The notes beneath the pieces are model-generated. The model ran no database searches, had not been told where the DNA came from, and saw only the letters and a list, made by a program, of their open reading frames with translations. A stretch of 64,000 nucleotides of DNA from Berghia stephanieae (lineage: Eukaryota > Mollusca > Gastropoda > Nudibranchia > Aeolidiidae): NCBI GenBank assembly GCA_034508935.3, contig CM067443.1:128217007-128281006 (forward strand), written 5' to 3'. Made by a program: the position numbers and the translations under genes. Positions 1 through 11,577 of the stretch are shown here, one piece after another. Position 1 is the stretch's first letter, and each line of letters opens with the position of its first letter.

Positions 1-203
1 CATACTATCTTTAGATAATGTGTGGTTGGCTAAGAAACTCACAACATTGCCATCCGGAAATATAATGGATCAACACACAAAACTATGTATACCTTAAACG
101 TTTATAATCTGATTAATACAGTTTAGTGAGAATTACTCATAAACACGGATGGCAAAAAACAATAACAAAGACCTGAGTGACGTAAACTTTGTTCTACCTT
201 TGG
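1..203 (+). mobile_element. CRE-bearing MITE, 5'-most copy
   Basis: One of about ten copies of a short element. It runs from a GGCTAAGAA-type left part through the conserved core GCCATCCGGAA and ACTCATAAAC to the right part GAGTGACGT. The left end is diverged and may begin outside the window. A second, partial copy of the right half follows at about 204-300, and a short inverted piece at about 312-350. Non-coding. The family is defined by similarity among copies and by TATAGATAGT ends in better copies. Confidence 0.75.
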
Positions 204-420
204 TCTTATTGACAGACTTTAGTGAGAACTACTCATTAAAATGACTGGCTCAAGACAATAACAGAGAGCTGAGTGACGTCAATTTCATTCCTTCTTTGTA
301 AGGAAAGAAGTTGACGTCATTCACCGCCTTGTTATTGTTTTTATAAAGCTGGTTGTATTATTATTTTATCGACGCAGACAACTTACTCTCTTACTGGCCA
401 CGTACACATTTTACACCGAT

Positions 421-614
421 ATTGATAGTATGCGCTTGGCTAAGAAGCTCATAACATTGCCATCCGGAAGTATAACGGACCAACACATAAAACTGTGTGT
501 ATCCATGAACGTTTATAGTCAGGTTAATACAGTTCAGTGAGCATTACTCATAAACGCGGATGGCAAAAAAACAATAACAAAGACATGAGTGACGTCATCT
601 TCGAACTATCTATT
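421..614 (+). mobile_element. CRE-bearing MITE copy
   Basis: Nearly full-length copy running from GATAGTATGCGC to GAACTATCTAT. It contains TGACGTCA close to its right end. It is almost identical to the copy at 59250-59444, suggesting fairly recent activity. Confidence 0.85.
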
Positions 615-654
615 GGGGAAGCCTGGATGGCTTATTGGACAAATTAATACCATG

Positions 655-960
655 CCCAAGGGAAGTGAGGTAATAAATACCCAATAGAACTAATACCAGT
701 CTTCAGGAATGAAAATCGAAAACAGTGGGTCGCATCAAACCGACTACTGACAGGCCACCGCAGAACTATTGCAAAAATGCATCAGAGTGACTCAGCCGAC
801 TGTCCCCACGGCCAGGAAACGCCAGAGACAGCAGATCACATATTCCAGTACTGTCTTGTGGAGAGTTTGGAGGGAGGTTTCGAGGTTATCTATCCTCAGC
901 TCTGGTGAAGAATTTAAAGATTGACTAGAGACTTCCTGCGTGTAGATGTAGCCATAGGCT
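655..960 (+). mobile_element. Jockey-like LINE fragment (C-terminal part)
   Basis: Frame fragments read QWVASNRLLTGHRRTIAKMH, followed by a C/H-rich segment around PETADHIFQYC. This matches the C-terminal tail of Jockey-type LINE polyproteins, where a WxxxNRLRTG-like motif precedes a CCHC-like knuckle. The LINE at 55720-57380 has the corresponding segment RRHWVAANRLR. No reverse transcriptase core is present, so this is a dead 3' fragment. Confidence 0.6.
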
Positions 961-1159
961 AATATTGCTACCTATAGGTACCCTTCAAAATGGGGGTAGA
1001 GTTTTGTTTCCAAGGACTAGACATTGCATCGCCCAAAACGGAACTCAAATCAGGGACTTTCACATCATAAGCCGAGCGTACTTGAGGTATCATTTCCTTT
1101 TTAAACGTTTTAGTTACTGGACGAGGAAGGAGTTTAACCCCAACCTTTCTGTGTTTAGT

Positions 1160-1300
1160 ATTTTGTTGAGGGTTTTTTTCGTGCTTTTTTTTTTTTTTTT
1201 GTTTGTTGTTGGTGTGTTTCTTGTTTTGTCTTTGTTTGATTTTGTTTTTGTTTTTTTCTGTTCGTTTTTTTTGTATGTGTTTTATGTTGTTTTTTTTTAA
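1160..1300. repeat. T-rich low-complexity tract
   Basis: Long T runs interrupted by G, with no conserved reading frame. The apparent open frames here on both strands are low-complexity (poly-F or poly-K/N) and are not called as genes. Nothing else is recognised between 960 and 1600. Confidence 0.8.
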
Positions 1301-1616
1301 GCAGTACTTTTCATATCCCAAAGCGCCTAGCAGCTCAGTTGGTATTCGCACACTGTAGTAGTGCTTTATGCGTTCAGTGCGTTTTGTCAAAACATAAAAT
1401 CCTCTTGTGCAATTATGTGGAGGGTTATAAAATAAGCCTCGCATACCTCCCACTTCGCACTTAATAGAGACACTTTATATTGGCATGTCGTATGTGTGAC
1501 TGGGTTGCCTCATTCAACACACAAAACACTACTCATACTCATACCCATTTCCAGGACGTTCAACACATTATCCACTCACTTTCCGGACATTAAACCGCCC
1601 AAACAAAAAATAATAA

Positions 1617-4600
1617 ATGTTCGTGCCTCGTATTATAGTATTATTCTCCATCACTACAATTTTGGTGAGCGGAATTTCATCTGCTGTGACGTCGTCATCT
1701 TCGTCCGTAATACGTGATGGCTCTAAACCTTCGTCGACCTATCGTGCAGCCGTTTACGAACACGTGCCTTTCCTGCCAACTGCAGAGACGGACACAAGAG
1801 AGGAAGCACTCGAGGTGATGGCAAAGAATTTGGAAGTGTACAGAGCCCAGGCAAGGAAAGCTAAAGAACAGGTAAGTGAATAGGGTAGAAAAGTCGTGAC
1901 ATCAAACCTTCTACTTTTCTGGTTCCTCTGGGTGGGTGGTTCCTGGCCTCCCATAGTGGACAGGGAGGTACTTACTCTGGCGTCTATCCCCTTATATCTG
2001 TTTTCCACCTTGCTTTCCGTCTTTGTCTTGGAATGAGATTTCTTGGTATTGTCCTGGCCCTTGTCCGATTTTCTTGCTGAGAGGGAAATAGTCAAATGTA
2101 TAGTTAGTTTTGGGGGTGATACTCTTTTCCTTGTAAAACATCTCTCTGTTGTGCACTGTATTGTGTTTTGTTTACATATTATATATGATTTGTAAACATA
2201 TGAGTGTATTCCTCTAAGTGGGGACATGTGCTTGTGTCTGGATGAGGCTTTTAGATGATCTCAAACTAAGGGTGCTCTTGCATTCTACAATTGTTTCCTA
2301 TTTGAACCAATTTCCCCTGTTTTACCTTTTCCTGTGTACTTTAATTAATTGTAATTCTATAACTTTTTATTGTTCCATTTTCTTCCTTTTTACTGGCGCT
2401 GATATGACCTTAATGCGTTGCAAGCGCTGTGAAACGAAACAAATTTCTGGTTCCTAAATCCTTGGGAGTGTGTATGTAACCAGTCCATCGGAGTACTAAA
2501 ATAAACAGGTTACATAAAATTGGCATAACTATTTCAGTAGCATGATGTATAGGCAGATTCATCAACCGATTGATGTGGACATGAGTCCCGGGTTTGAGAT
2601 TTTTTTGGACAAAATGTAGAGCGTCCCTCTCGTGGCCAGGCTGAGTTACCGTAAAAGTCGGGTCGTGGGTTTTAAACTCATCTCCGCAATGTTTTTATTC
2701 TCTATTGTCTTCTGGCACGTTTCTACTCACTTCATTTCTTGTTATTATCAATATAAGTGTCCGCTCCACTTAATGTTTTATAAACATTGTTTATATCTAT
2801 CTAAGCTGTCCCTATATAAAAATAACTTTTATATAGAGTAATATCTACTAAACGTGCCCAAAGTGTTTTATACAAAGGTCCCTATCCGCCAACAGCAGAT
2901 ACTTAGATAACATGTAGAACGAGACATGACGACAGAGATAATGCTGTTAACTCTTTCGGGCACTCTTTTTACACCTGAGTACGGTGTGAGATTGTGTGTA
3001 AAGAGCCTTTTTCCAAGAATTCAACTATGCGCCGCTTAGAGCCTAACTTGAATCCACGACCCTCCATTCCAAAGACGAGTGTCGAACCACTAGTTCACAT
3101 AGCCGCCCAAAAATATATAATTACATTAAAATTTTGCAGTTTATAGATAGTATGCGTTTGGCTAAGAAGCTCACAACATTGCCATCCAGAAGTATAACAG
3201 ACCAATACACAAAACTATGTGTAACCTTGAATACAGTTTAGTGAGAATTACTCATAAACGCGGATGGCAAAATACAATAACAAAGACTTGAGTGACGTCA
3301 ACTTCAAACTATCTATAAGGCTACCTCCAATTATTTTTCAAATTTAAAAATCATCTAAAATGTTACATTTGAAGGGATTGGTTCTATTCTATACAGTGCC
3401 TGTTGTAGAGCAGGAATAATTACAATAAACTCGATCTTTGAATTTTAAAGAACAACTTTAATTTAAATATAACATTTTGTTTCCTCAAGTCTTCATATTA
3501 CATAACATTCCGTTGTCTTCATCATCTCTTACTCGAGTCAGTTTCAAATACCGTGCGCACGGAATATCGCAAATTCCTCCAAAGTTACGAAATGTGATGT
3601 CGTGATTTTTTTTTTGCATGCGGGCTTCATATTTTAAGTGACATTACGAATTTTGAATACCGATTGTGATAGACCAAACAGTTATCTCATAATGCCGAAT
3701 TCCTTTGATCTTTTCGTCGTTTGCAACAAAATATTACTAAAACTTTAAAATGTTTACTGTAATGGTGTGCTGATTCTCTTTCCCATGGGGAAAATATTCA
3801 CAACAAAGTTGCATTCAGTGGAGTAGCTCCGATTTTTTACGCCCGTCGTCGATAGGAAAAGGAGAAATGCCTGTCATCTGCATTTTTTGCCAAATTGGGA
3901 CCTAAAATTTGCCAAAATTTGCCAAAAAAATCCCCCAAAATTTGCCAAGAAATTTGCCAAAAAGACCAAAATTTGCCCAAAAATTTGCCGAGGAGAACTA
4001 AGCGTATCAGTAAATATTAACACGCGATACAGAAAAAAAATATATATAAAAGACAATTTATTACATTTAAGGAGGCTACATTTATTAATTTACACAATGT
4101 AAAGCGATGTATGCGCCCAAACTTTCAGACAATCACACAGAGTAGCTTCCCTTGGTTTGGACCCGGGCAAAGCTGCAACATTTCTCAAGTTTTGCACCTT
4201 TTTTTTTTTTCGTTATTTTGTTTTCGCTTCTTTTTTCCCCCAAAATTTGCCACGCGATTTGCCAATTTTCCCAAAATTTGCCACGATTTGCCAATTTTGG
4301 GAAATTTGGCAAAATTTGCAGATCGCCCTGATATTTGCGGCCGCAAAAAATGCAGATGACAGAAATGCCTTTCACAAAGACATAATCCCCGACCAATTGT
4401 TGAGCAAGACAACGTGTAAAGGTCGCATAAAACCCATTGGTCACCCATCAAAAAATGTTGCACACTTTGATGTATAGTTTATACTGATGAGTTTAATCAA
4501 ATCGAAAATAACTAATGGTGTCAAGATTCTTTAGTCTACCTAATAGAACTAACATGATAAGAAATAGAATCTTTGAGATTTTTGCAACGTAAGACTTCGT

Positions 4601-6106
4601 AATTATTTTCCATCATGATGGAGAGAATTTAACCCAAAGTTTCATATTTATGGTTATAACTTCAAAAACTAGCAACTAGTTGACAGGACATAACACCGCT
4701 CTGAGACCGTGAGTCACACATAACCTAACGCCTCTAAATTGTATTGTGTTAGGATGGTTTGACCAAAAACGTTTTTATCCTCCATTCCCATTACTGTCAG
4801 GTTTTTTAAAAATATTGTTTCTTATTGTTTCAGGGAGCCCAGATCATCGTCTTCCCAGAGGATGGCATCTATGGCTGGCGTTTCTCCACAAGGAAATCAG
4901 TCCTACCTTTTCTAGAAACGATTCCAGACCCAAAGTGACCACATGGAGTCCTTGCTCTGACCCAGAACGCTATCCAGACACGGAGGTTCAACACGCTCTT
5001 AGCTGCATGGCCAAAGAAAACGGACTATATGTTGTGGCAAATATGGGAGACCTCTTACCATGCGATGGAAAAGAAGACACAAAATGCCCAAAAGATCGAG
5101 GTTATCAATACAACACAGACGTAGCATACGACCTGAGGGAACTCTCGTGGCAAAATACCACAAGGTAAATCTTTACTTTGAACCTCAATTTAATAGACCA
5201 GAGCCGCAAGTAGTTTACTTCGACACACCGTTTGGAAGATTTGGGATGTTGGTGTGCTTTGACCTCCTCTTCAGCACACCTGCTCGACCCATGCTCAAGG
5301 AACACAACATAGCAAACATCGCTTACCCAACGGCATGGATGGACGCTCTTCCCATGCTCTCTGCCATTGGGTACCATTCATCCTTCGCTCGTGGCACAGG
5401 TGTTAATTTCCTAGCTGCCAATATCCACATGCCTTCTAAACGTCTACAAGGCAGTGGAATCTACACCCCTAAAGGCGTGAAAAAATACTACTACAATAAT
5501 GACCCCAACTCTCCAGGAAAACTGCTCGTTTCTACTCTTGGCGTATTGGAATCTAACGGAGACGTGGAAGATATGAATATTCAAAACAAACATATAATCA
5601 ACCCTTTAAACCGTACAGGTCAAGAATTTTACTCGAGTCTGCTACATGATCAATACAAATTCAGAATGCTCGATGGCGCAACAGGAAATATTAGTATTTG
5701 CCACAACAATCTGTGTTGTTCTCTGGACTATCAGATTTCTGAAGAAGATGGTGGCCGATCAGAACAAGAACTGTTTGCTTTAGGCGCCTTTGACGGTTTG
5801 CACACGTACCACGGCCAGTATTATCTTCAGACCTGTAACCTAGTCAAATGTGGAAATAATCAAGACAGATTATCTTGTGGTCATTACACTTTTGACACGA
5901 ACACAAAGTTTAGCTTTCTCTCACTGACAGGAACATTCCAGACAGAATTCATCTATCCTCAAGTCATCATGGTCCACGACAGACAGTTACGTGTCGGTGA
6001 TGAGTCATCCTGGAGTTTCAAAGACAATATTTTGAGGTCAGAAGGTGGTTTGGACGATCCTCTACTGGCGGCCACCCTCCTCGGTCGCTACTACAACCTG
6101 GATTAG
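1617..6106 (+). CDS. Vanin/biotinidase-like amidohydrolase (pantetheinase family), two coding exons, frame-disrupted
   Basis: Nitrilase-superfamily secreted amidase; vanins hydrolyse pantetheine and biotinidase frees biotin, but the substrate here is not known. Exon 1 (1617-1871, 85 codons) has a hydrophobic signal-like N-terminus and the family signature [13 protein letters not shown], ending at CAG|GTAAGT. Exon 2 starts after TTTCAG at 4834 in the same phase and runs to the stop at 6104-6106. The catalytic triad is visible: Glu in [10 protein letters not shown] (about residue 94), Lys in AKYHKVNLY (about 196) and Cys in MLVCFDLLF (about 227). Later conserved blocks include [10 protein letters not shown] and [11 protein letters not shown]. 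The expected length of about 509 aa matches the family. Two one-base losses break exon 2: near 4935 (after ETIPDP, in a CCCAAA context) and near 5136 (before GTLVAKYHK, in a GGG run). This is either a recent pseudogene or assembly error. AATAAA lies at about 6211. No GPI-type C-terminal hydrophobic segment is seen. Confidence 0.85.
1880..2590 (+). repeat. Repeat family C copy, split by a retroposon
   Basis: Left piece 1880-1927 (GTAGAAAAGTCGTGAC onward) and right piece 2444-2590 (GTGTGTATGTAACCAGTCC onward) together match uninterrupted copies at 38522-38830 and 42105-42410. The interruption is the family B element at 1928-2443, flanked by a 12-bp duplication of family C sequence. The order of insertion is therefore readable: C first, then B. 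Lies in intron 1 of the vanin-like gene. Confidence 0.75.
1928..2443 (-). mobile_element. Family B retroposon (about 517 bp), full length, with 12-bp target duplication
   Basis: Flanked by exact direct repeats TTTCTGGTTCCT at 1916-1927 and 2444-2455. In minus orientation it starts near the conserved head CGCTTGCAACGC...CAGCGCCAGTAAAAAGG and ends with CCACCCACCCAG. The sister copy at 16693-17211 has the same length and the same terminal CACCCAG. Variable-length target duplications of 9-12 bp suggest LINE-type mobilisation. No tRNA-like promoter boxes were recognised. Family identity is unknown. Confidence 0.8.
2610..2790 (+). mobile_element. tRNA-derived SINE, family A
   Basis: The tRNA-like head (GTAGAGCGTCCCTCTCGTGG, then a B-box-like GTCGTGGGTTTTAAACTC) is followed by the family tail TATTCTCTATTGTCTTCTGGC and CTACTCACTTCA. 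At least three other copies share both head and tail (6225, 28838, and 31430 inverted). Confidence 0.75.
2940..3108 (-). mobile_element. tRNA-derived SINE, family I (tRNA-Pro-like head)
   Basis: Reverse complement begins GGCGGCTATGTGAACTAGTG, has a diverged B box around GTGGATTCAAG, and continues into the family body (AAGGCTCTTTAC, CCGTACTCAGGTGTAAAA). Same layout as the better copies at 44353 and 53855. The 3' tail is missing here. Confidence 0.75.
3142..3316 (+). mobile_element. CRE-bearing MITE copy with internal deletion
   Basis: Starts TATAGATAGTATGCG and ends AACTATCTATA. It lacks roughly 20 bp in the middle compared with the other copies. Retains GTGACGTCA. Lies in intron 1 of the vanin-like gene. 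Confidence 0.85.
3872..4361. mobile_element. 490-bp MITE with 8-bp target duplication (hAT-like)
   Basis: Exact direct repeats GAAATGCC at 3864-3871 and 4362-4369 flank an element whose ends are inverted repeats: TGTCATCTGCATTTTTTGCC on the left, mirrored by GCAAAAAATGCAGATGACA on the right. An 8-bp duplication is typical of hAT superfamily elements. Both subterminal regions hold about six copies each of AAATTTGCC-like motifs; repeated subterminal motifs are known transposase-binding sites in hAT elements. No transposase is encoded. Located in intron 1 of the vanin-like gene. Superfamily assignment is inference. Confidence 0.8.
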
Positions 6107-6149
6107 AGTTAGAGACTTTTCAAAGTTTAAAAAAAAAGCCGCTATCATT

Positions 6150-6405
6150 GCTGTTACCATAACAATAACAAGAAATAAGGTGAGTAGAAAAATGCCAGAC
6201 GACAATATAGAATAAAGACTTAGCGGCACCACGGTGGCTGGCGTCGATTGTAGAGCGTGCCTCTCACGGCCAGACGGAGTTACAACAGTAGGGTCGTGGG
6301 TTTGAGCTCATTTTATATTCTCTATCGTCTTCTGGCACTTTTCTACTCACTTCATGTATTGTTATTGTCAACATAATAAGTGCATGCTCCACTCACTTCT
6401 CTGTT
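6150..6405. mobile_element. Two SINE-A copies in inverted arrangement
   Basis: 6150-6217 is the SINE-A tail in minus orientation (its reverse complement gives GTCGTCTGGCATTTTTCTAC). 6225-6405 is a nearly complete plus copy with A-box-like TGGCTGGCGTCGATTGTAGA and B-box-like GTCGTGGGTTTGAGCTC. The candidate poly(A) signal of the vanin-like gene (AATAAA, about 6211) falls at the junction. Confidence 0.7.
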
Positions 6406-6759
6406 ACCGTAACATGGGGTAATTACGCCCAAAAGGGGTTAATGGCCACAACTTTAGTTCCTTCAAAATGTTATAAAAGATACAAAGTTCATTTCTGTTT
6501 TATTAATTTCAAGACGCTAAATTATATTTACAAACCGACTTTAATTGTAGCCTTTTGCAATGAGTGACCATTTTTACCTTGAGTATTTGAGGAGCCATGA
6601 TTACCCAGTGACTGTACGCTTAGTACAAAAAAGGAGTACAAACAGTGGCACTGTGTAAAATAGAGAGATTGTTTTATCTATCTTTTAAATAAAACTCATT
6701 TTCTTCAAAGTAATGATAGCGGCTCAAAATCAAAATGGCCTAATTATGAGACCCTCATA

Positions 6760-6965
6760 CAATTCAGTATTCTGTCGTACTCTGGAAAACCCCCTATTTT
6801 AAAATTTGTCCAGAAAACTCGACTAAGTCCCAGGTTTGAGATTTTTTTGCAAAGATGTGGGTTATTTAAATCGATCGATGCAGGACGAGTTTTCTGGCCA
6901 AATTTTTAAAAATGGTTTTTTTTCCAGACTACGGCAGTATTTCTGGGTGGCCTTTGTACGGGGAT
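6760..6965. repeat. Fold-back element, family G
   Basis: The left arm (CAGTATTCTGTCGTACTCTG, then CCAGAAAACTCG) is inverted on the right (CGAGTTTTCTGGCC, then CCAGACTACGGCAGTATTTC). The whole can form an imperfect hairpin. A second, diverged copy lies at 49800-49985. No coding sequence. 6405-6760 holds nothing I recognise. Confidence 0.65.
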
Positions 6966-7259
6966 TTGCCAATTTATAGAATATTATCTCATTAAAATAA
7001 AATAATACAGGATAATTTTCATTTGAATTAAAATATTTTTTATTTTTTGAAGTCAATGATCTACATTAAATTTGTTGCTACTACAATACATTTTTGTTAC
7101 ACAACCATAGTAATAAAGCAATTAATTAGATCATGAATCCAAATACCCTCATGCAAATTGTACATAATTTTTACAAGTCCCACATCAGATCGCATTAAAA
7201 GGCTTGATTTAACACTGTTGTAGAGGACAACAGCAGTATGCGTTGATTTTAGAATAATT

Positions 7260-7640
7260 GAATTTTCACAAAGAGCCCAACATAATTTGGGTTATCAGGG
7301 CATTTGATGAATAGATTTTGGCTTGAGGTTATTTCCAATATTATATCAATGAACCCACATCAATTTGGTTATCAATACCCCCTGATAAACACACTTTGCT
7401 CTCAGAGCACCTCCATTACAACAATGAACCCAAAACGATATGGGGTCTCAGACCATTCAATAGGTAGATCTTGTTTTCAGAGTATTTCCAACTTAATAAT
7501 GAGCCCACATTATTTTGGGTATCAATATCCCCTAAAAAGCACACGTTGCTTTCAGAGTAATTCCATTACGACAACAATAAACCCAGAACAATTTGGGTTA
7601 TCAGACTGCCTAATGTGTACACGTTGCCTTCACACAATGA
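7260..7640 (+). repeat. Imperfect tandem array, about 77-bp unit, five units, family F-related
   Basis: The motif GAGCCCACATTATTTTGGGT and its variants recur at about 7271, 7350, 7425, 7501 and 7579, each followed by a TATCA(A/G)-type segment. The same motif forms the arm of the fold-back family F elsewhere (28255, 40463, 49645, 50672). The open frame across the array is a by-product of the repeat. Confidence 0.7.
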
Positions 7641-7844
7641 AGAATACCGTTTTTCTTTCTTGATTCGATCATTGAACTAATATAGGTTTTTATTGACATT
7701 ACTCCTTTTTTTCTCATTGTCACTTGGAACAGTTTTACTTCATATCGGTATAGATTGATACATATGTCCTCCAATTTTAAAGAATTGTCCGACTGTTCAA
7801 CAAGTAAAGGATCGTTTTATAATCTCAACATTTTTAGTTAAATT

Positions 7845-8455
<611 letters not shown>

Positions 8456-8549
8456 ACTTTATATCAATTAAGTAATCATTATAAGATAATATGGCACAAA
8501 CTACAAACAATAACTAATTTATTCTTTTGTTAAAAAAAACTAATTGCTA

Positions 8550-10062
8550 TTAATTTGACTGGGGACAAATCATTACCGCTCCATGCTGTAAATGAAACGC
8601 ATCGTTCATGGGATCCCCACCAAAAATGCCAGGACTGTTGGAGCACATCCGATGGAGCAGCTCCAATTCAGTGATTTCCAGATCGGCGTAGGCTATGTGT
8701 CTACTCTCATCACATTCTCCTTCATGGGATAAGTTACAATATACTCCAGGAGTCTTTCATCCATTTTGCCGATAGCCAGAATCATCACCTGGACGTTTTG
8801 GAATTTGAGTCTCCTAACTTCCTTTCGTAAAGCCTCTACGTCTTTTACATGAGAGTCTAGAACTAAAACGGCAACTTTCTTTTCTGTGGCGTGATCTCCT
8901 CTGGTTTTGAAAACGTCGTCTTACTTTCTGGACGATATTGGCTCGTGTGACGTAGTACATAGAACTTCTGTCGACGAGAGCCAGTTGGAAGTCGTTTACG
9001 CCTAGCATGGAAATCTCCCCTCTGACGCATGGCTGGGTCATGACTCCGATTTTAGCTTCCAGGGCGTAGCGAGTAGCTTGAGTAAAAAAAATCGGAAATG
9101 ACGTGGTCAAGAACTCTCTTTGAATTCTGAACGGAGTTCATGTATTCGTAGATAAACCAACATTCAACGGTTTGGCAGAGCAGTCTATTTTTTTCTTACC
9201 AAAATAGACTTCGTTTTCTAGTGATTTTGACACGGCGCTGCATGTCTTCCCAGCCAGGAGCTCTGTTATGGAGGATAGCTCGTTGAATTATTCAACTGTG
9301 AACACATAGTCCTCATCAGGATCACTTGCGATTTTGGCCAATTCTACGTCATCGACGTATTTTCCGACTCCCACAGAGAACATCACAAAGCCTTGTTGTC
9401 TAGCTCTCTTCGCTGCCTCGGCCGTCTTCTCTGGCCATCAGTAACAGTTATGATTTTGGCTACACCATTGCGAGATGTCCCACTGGCCAGTGCACGAGTG
9501 GTGATGAAGTTAATGGCGTCTCCTGTATTTGTCCCTCCTGTGAGGTAAGCTACGGTTTCAGGTTGGATGGATTTGAGAAGGGATTTCAGATTGTGATGCT
9601 GGGCCAAGTTGAAGACATGTTCGTGATCGTCGAAGAAGGTGACGAGGCCGACTCGGGTTTGCATTGGGGAAATCTCGAAAGGAAGAGATGAGTTTTCTGA
9701 CGAATGGAAGTACTCGGTTGTGGGAGTGATTTATCCAGACAGAAGATGAAGCGTCTAGTAGGAAGTAAATGTCTGCTGGTTTGTTTTGGCGGTGGTGGTT
9801 ATGTGCTTAGGTGGTTTGGTTTTGGGTACCTTAGTTGTGATGGTGGTTGTGGGTAGTGGTGTTGTTGATGTTGTTGTACTTGGAGTAGTTTTGGTGGTTG
9901 TAGTAGGGACTGTTGTGGTGGTAGTGGTAGTAGGCGTAGTTGTGGAAGAGGTGGTGGTAGATGTGGTTGAGTTGATACTAGTACTAGTAGTAGTGGGAGT
10001 AGTGGTAGATGTGGTTGTTGTCGGTGTCGTTGTGGTAGTAGTATTTGCCTTCGTTGACGTTT
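8550..10062 (-). pseudogene. Thr-rich, double vWA-domain extracellular protein, decayed
   Basis: Minus strand from an acceptor-like TTACAG at 10063: a stretch of about 90 residues rich in Thr/Ser/Pro (9785-10062) resembling a mucin-like stalk. A vWA domain follows, with the MIDAS-like start ADIYFLLDASSSVW, MQTRVGLVTFFDD, LTGGTNTGDAINF and ITVTDGQ, then QQGFVMFSVGVGKYVDD. A weaker second vWA-like stretch follows (RYALEAKIGVMTQPCVRGEI, then VAVLVLDSHVKDVEAL and VMILAIGKMDERLLEY). Such arrays occur in matrilin/collagen VI-like adhesion proteins. At least six frame changes, plus a stop just after FTVE, break the frame; some sit in homopolymers (a T8 run near 9085), others do not. Best read as a pseudogene. 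Intron structure is not resolved. Confidence 0.7.
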
Positions 10063-10094
10063 CTGTAACAGAAACAATGTTATTTTCTCCCTAG

Positions 10095-10142
10095 GATGGG
10101 GTTCTCGCTCGCCACCCCCCCCCCCCCCCCCCCCCCCCCCCC
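10095..10142. repeat. Long poly-C tract
   Basis: About 27 uninterrupted C preceded by CGCCA, just upstream of the vWA pseudogene. From 10142 to 11000 I see no gene; an 81-codon open frame at 10417 has no recognisable features. Confidence 0.9.
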
Positions 10143-10999
10143 GACTTGGAAGACCAGAATTTATTTTGGAGATTCACTCCCAGGCTTGTTGCTCTACCGA
10201 GCTAAAGAGTCATGCCCACCCTTGTTTTTATTTTGGAGTGTCCTCCCGGGCTAGTTGCTCTTTCAACTATAGAGTCCTTCCTACCCTTGGTTTAATTTTG
10301 GAGTGACCTTCTAGATTGATTGCGATCCCTCGCTTACAAGCTCTTTACCCGAATAATCTACACAACTTAATGCTAAATTTGTTCTAGATCTCGAGCTAGA
10401 TCTTGTTCTAGACGGTATGCGTACAATAAACACTTTCACATCACAGTCTTCACACAAACCTGAAGCTTTTCCTAACATTGGAGACTACATAAAAAAACAT
10501 AGTCAATTCTTACCTTGTCTAAATTCTCGAATCCACACTGAATTGATGATTAGAGCGTTACTAAGCACTAACTTATCAGAATACTTCCTGTCATTTATCC
10601 AGTTCCATCCACTTGAATATCTTTTTCTAGTCAACGAAAAAGACATGGCAAACAATCCGTAATTCCATAGCTACCTTTAGTATATGCAAAACAGAGGAAC
10701 ATAGTTCAGTTCCACAGTTAGTGAGTATTCGTCACACATTGATAAATGAATTGCATCGCAACACCCAATGACACTATGTATTTTTTCAATCATCTGTTAA
10801 ATTTGTAAGTGATGCTCAGGATCTGTGGGTTGTTTGCTTCGGTTTTAAGGTAAGTACTCAAAGTGGTTTCGGGTCGTTGGTTCACAATTATCGGTTGATA
10901 TAAGGGCAAAATATACTTAAATTAGAATTTTCGAGTCAAAAATAAAATGAAATGTGTATTCAATTAATTTTAATAAATAAACGATAATTGATGTAATTT

Positions 11000-11560
11000 C
11001 CAATAATGTATGCATTGTATGTTGATTGAATAACCCGAGACTCATACTGTATGGTTTTAGTTTTTAAAAAGGCATCAATGTTAACAGAATGACGGATGTA
11101 GTAACAAGAGGTCATGGAGAAATCATCAATTGGAACAATCAATTTCCAGCTTTGTATGTTGGTTGAATAACCTGGGACTTATACTATACAGTGATAGTTT
11201 AAAAATGCATCCATCTTAATAGTTTGAAAGGCATAGCAACAAGAGGTCAAGGAGGAACCATCAATTGGAAAAATCAATTTTCAAGAAACTAAGTCAGTCG
11301 TTCATTCTTTTTCTTGTCCTTGTTAACAAAAACTACATCCTCACAATCTCATAATCCAGTGAAACTGATATATGGAAAGCCATTAGTCCCATCAAAAATA
11401 GAATGTCTTCAAGATTTTGAAATCACTGTACGTCTTTTAAATGAAAGAAATAAGCTTGCCTCTATTAAAATTCTTAACCAGGAGATTAAACTGCTTATAT
11501 TACATATGCTTAATCACTTTAACTAAAAAGTGCAAAATTAAAACATTTACTGTACTCACT
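11000..11560 (+). repeat. Dispersed repeat family M
   Basis: Matches 51235-51670 in inverted orientation over several hundred bases, including AATGAACGACTGAC/GTCAGTCGTTCATT and ATTAAGCATATGTAATGTAAG-type segments. It contains two internal direct copies, about 125 bp apart, of GTTGATTGAATAACCCGAGA- and GAACAATCAATTTCC-like sequence. No coding region recognised. Confidence 0.7.
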
Positions 11561-11577
11561 AAATGGCTCACAACAGT

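Noticed and set aside
7304-7663. 119-codon frame with repeated HxFGYQYPL-like phrases
   Set aside because: Created by the 77-bp tandem repeat of fold-back family F, not a protein repeat under selection.
10417-10662. 81-codon open frame
   Set aside because: No motif, no neighbouring exon and no similarity I recognise; could be chance.
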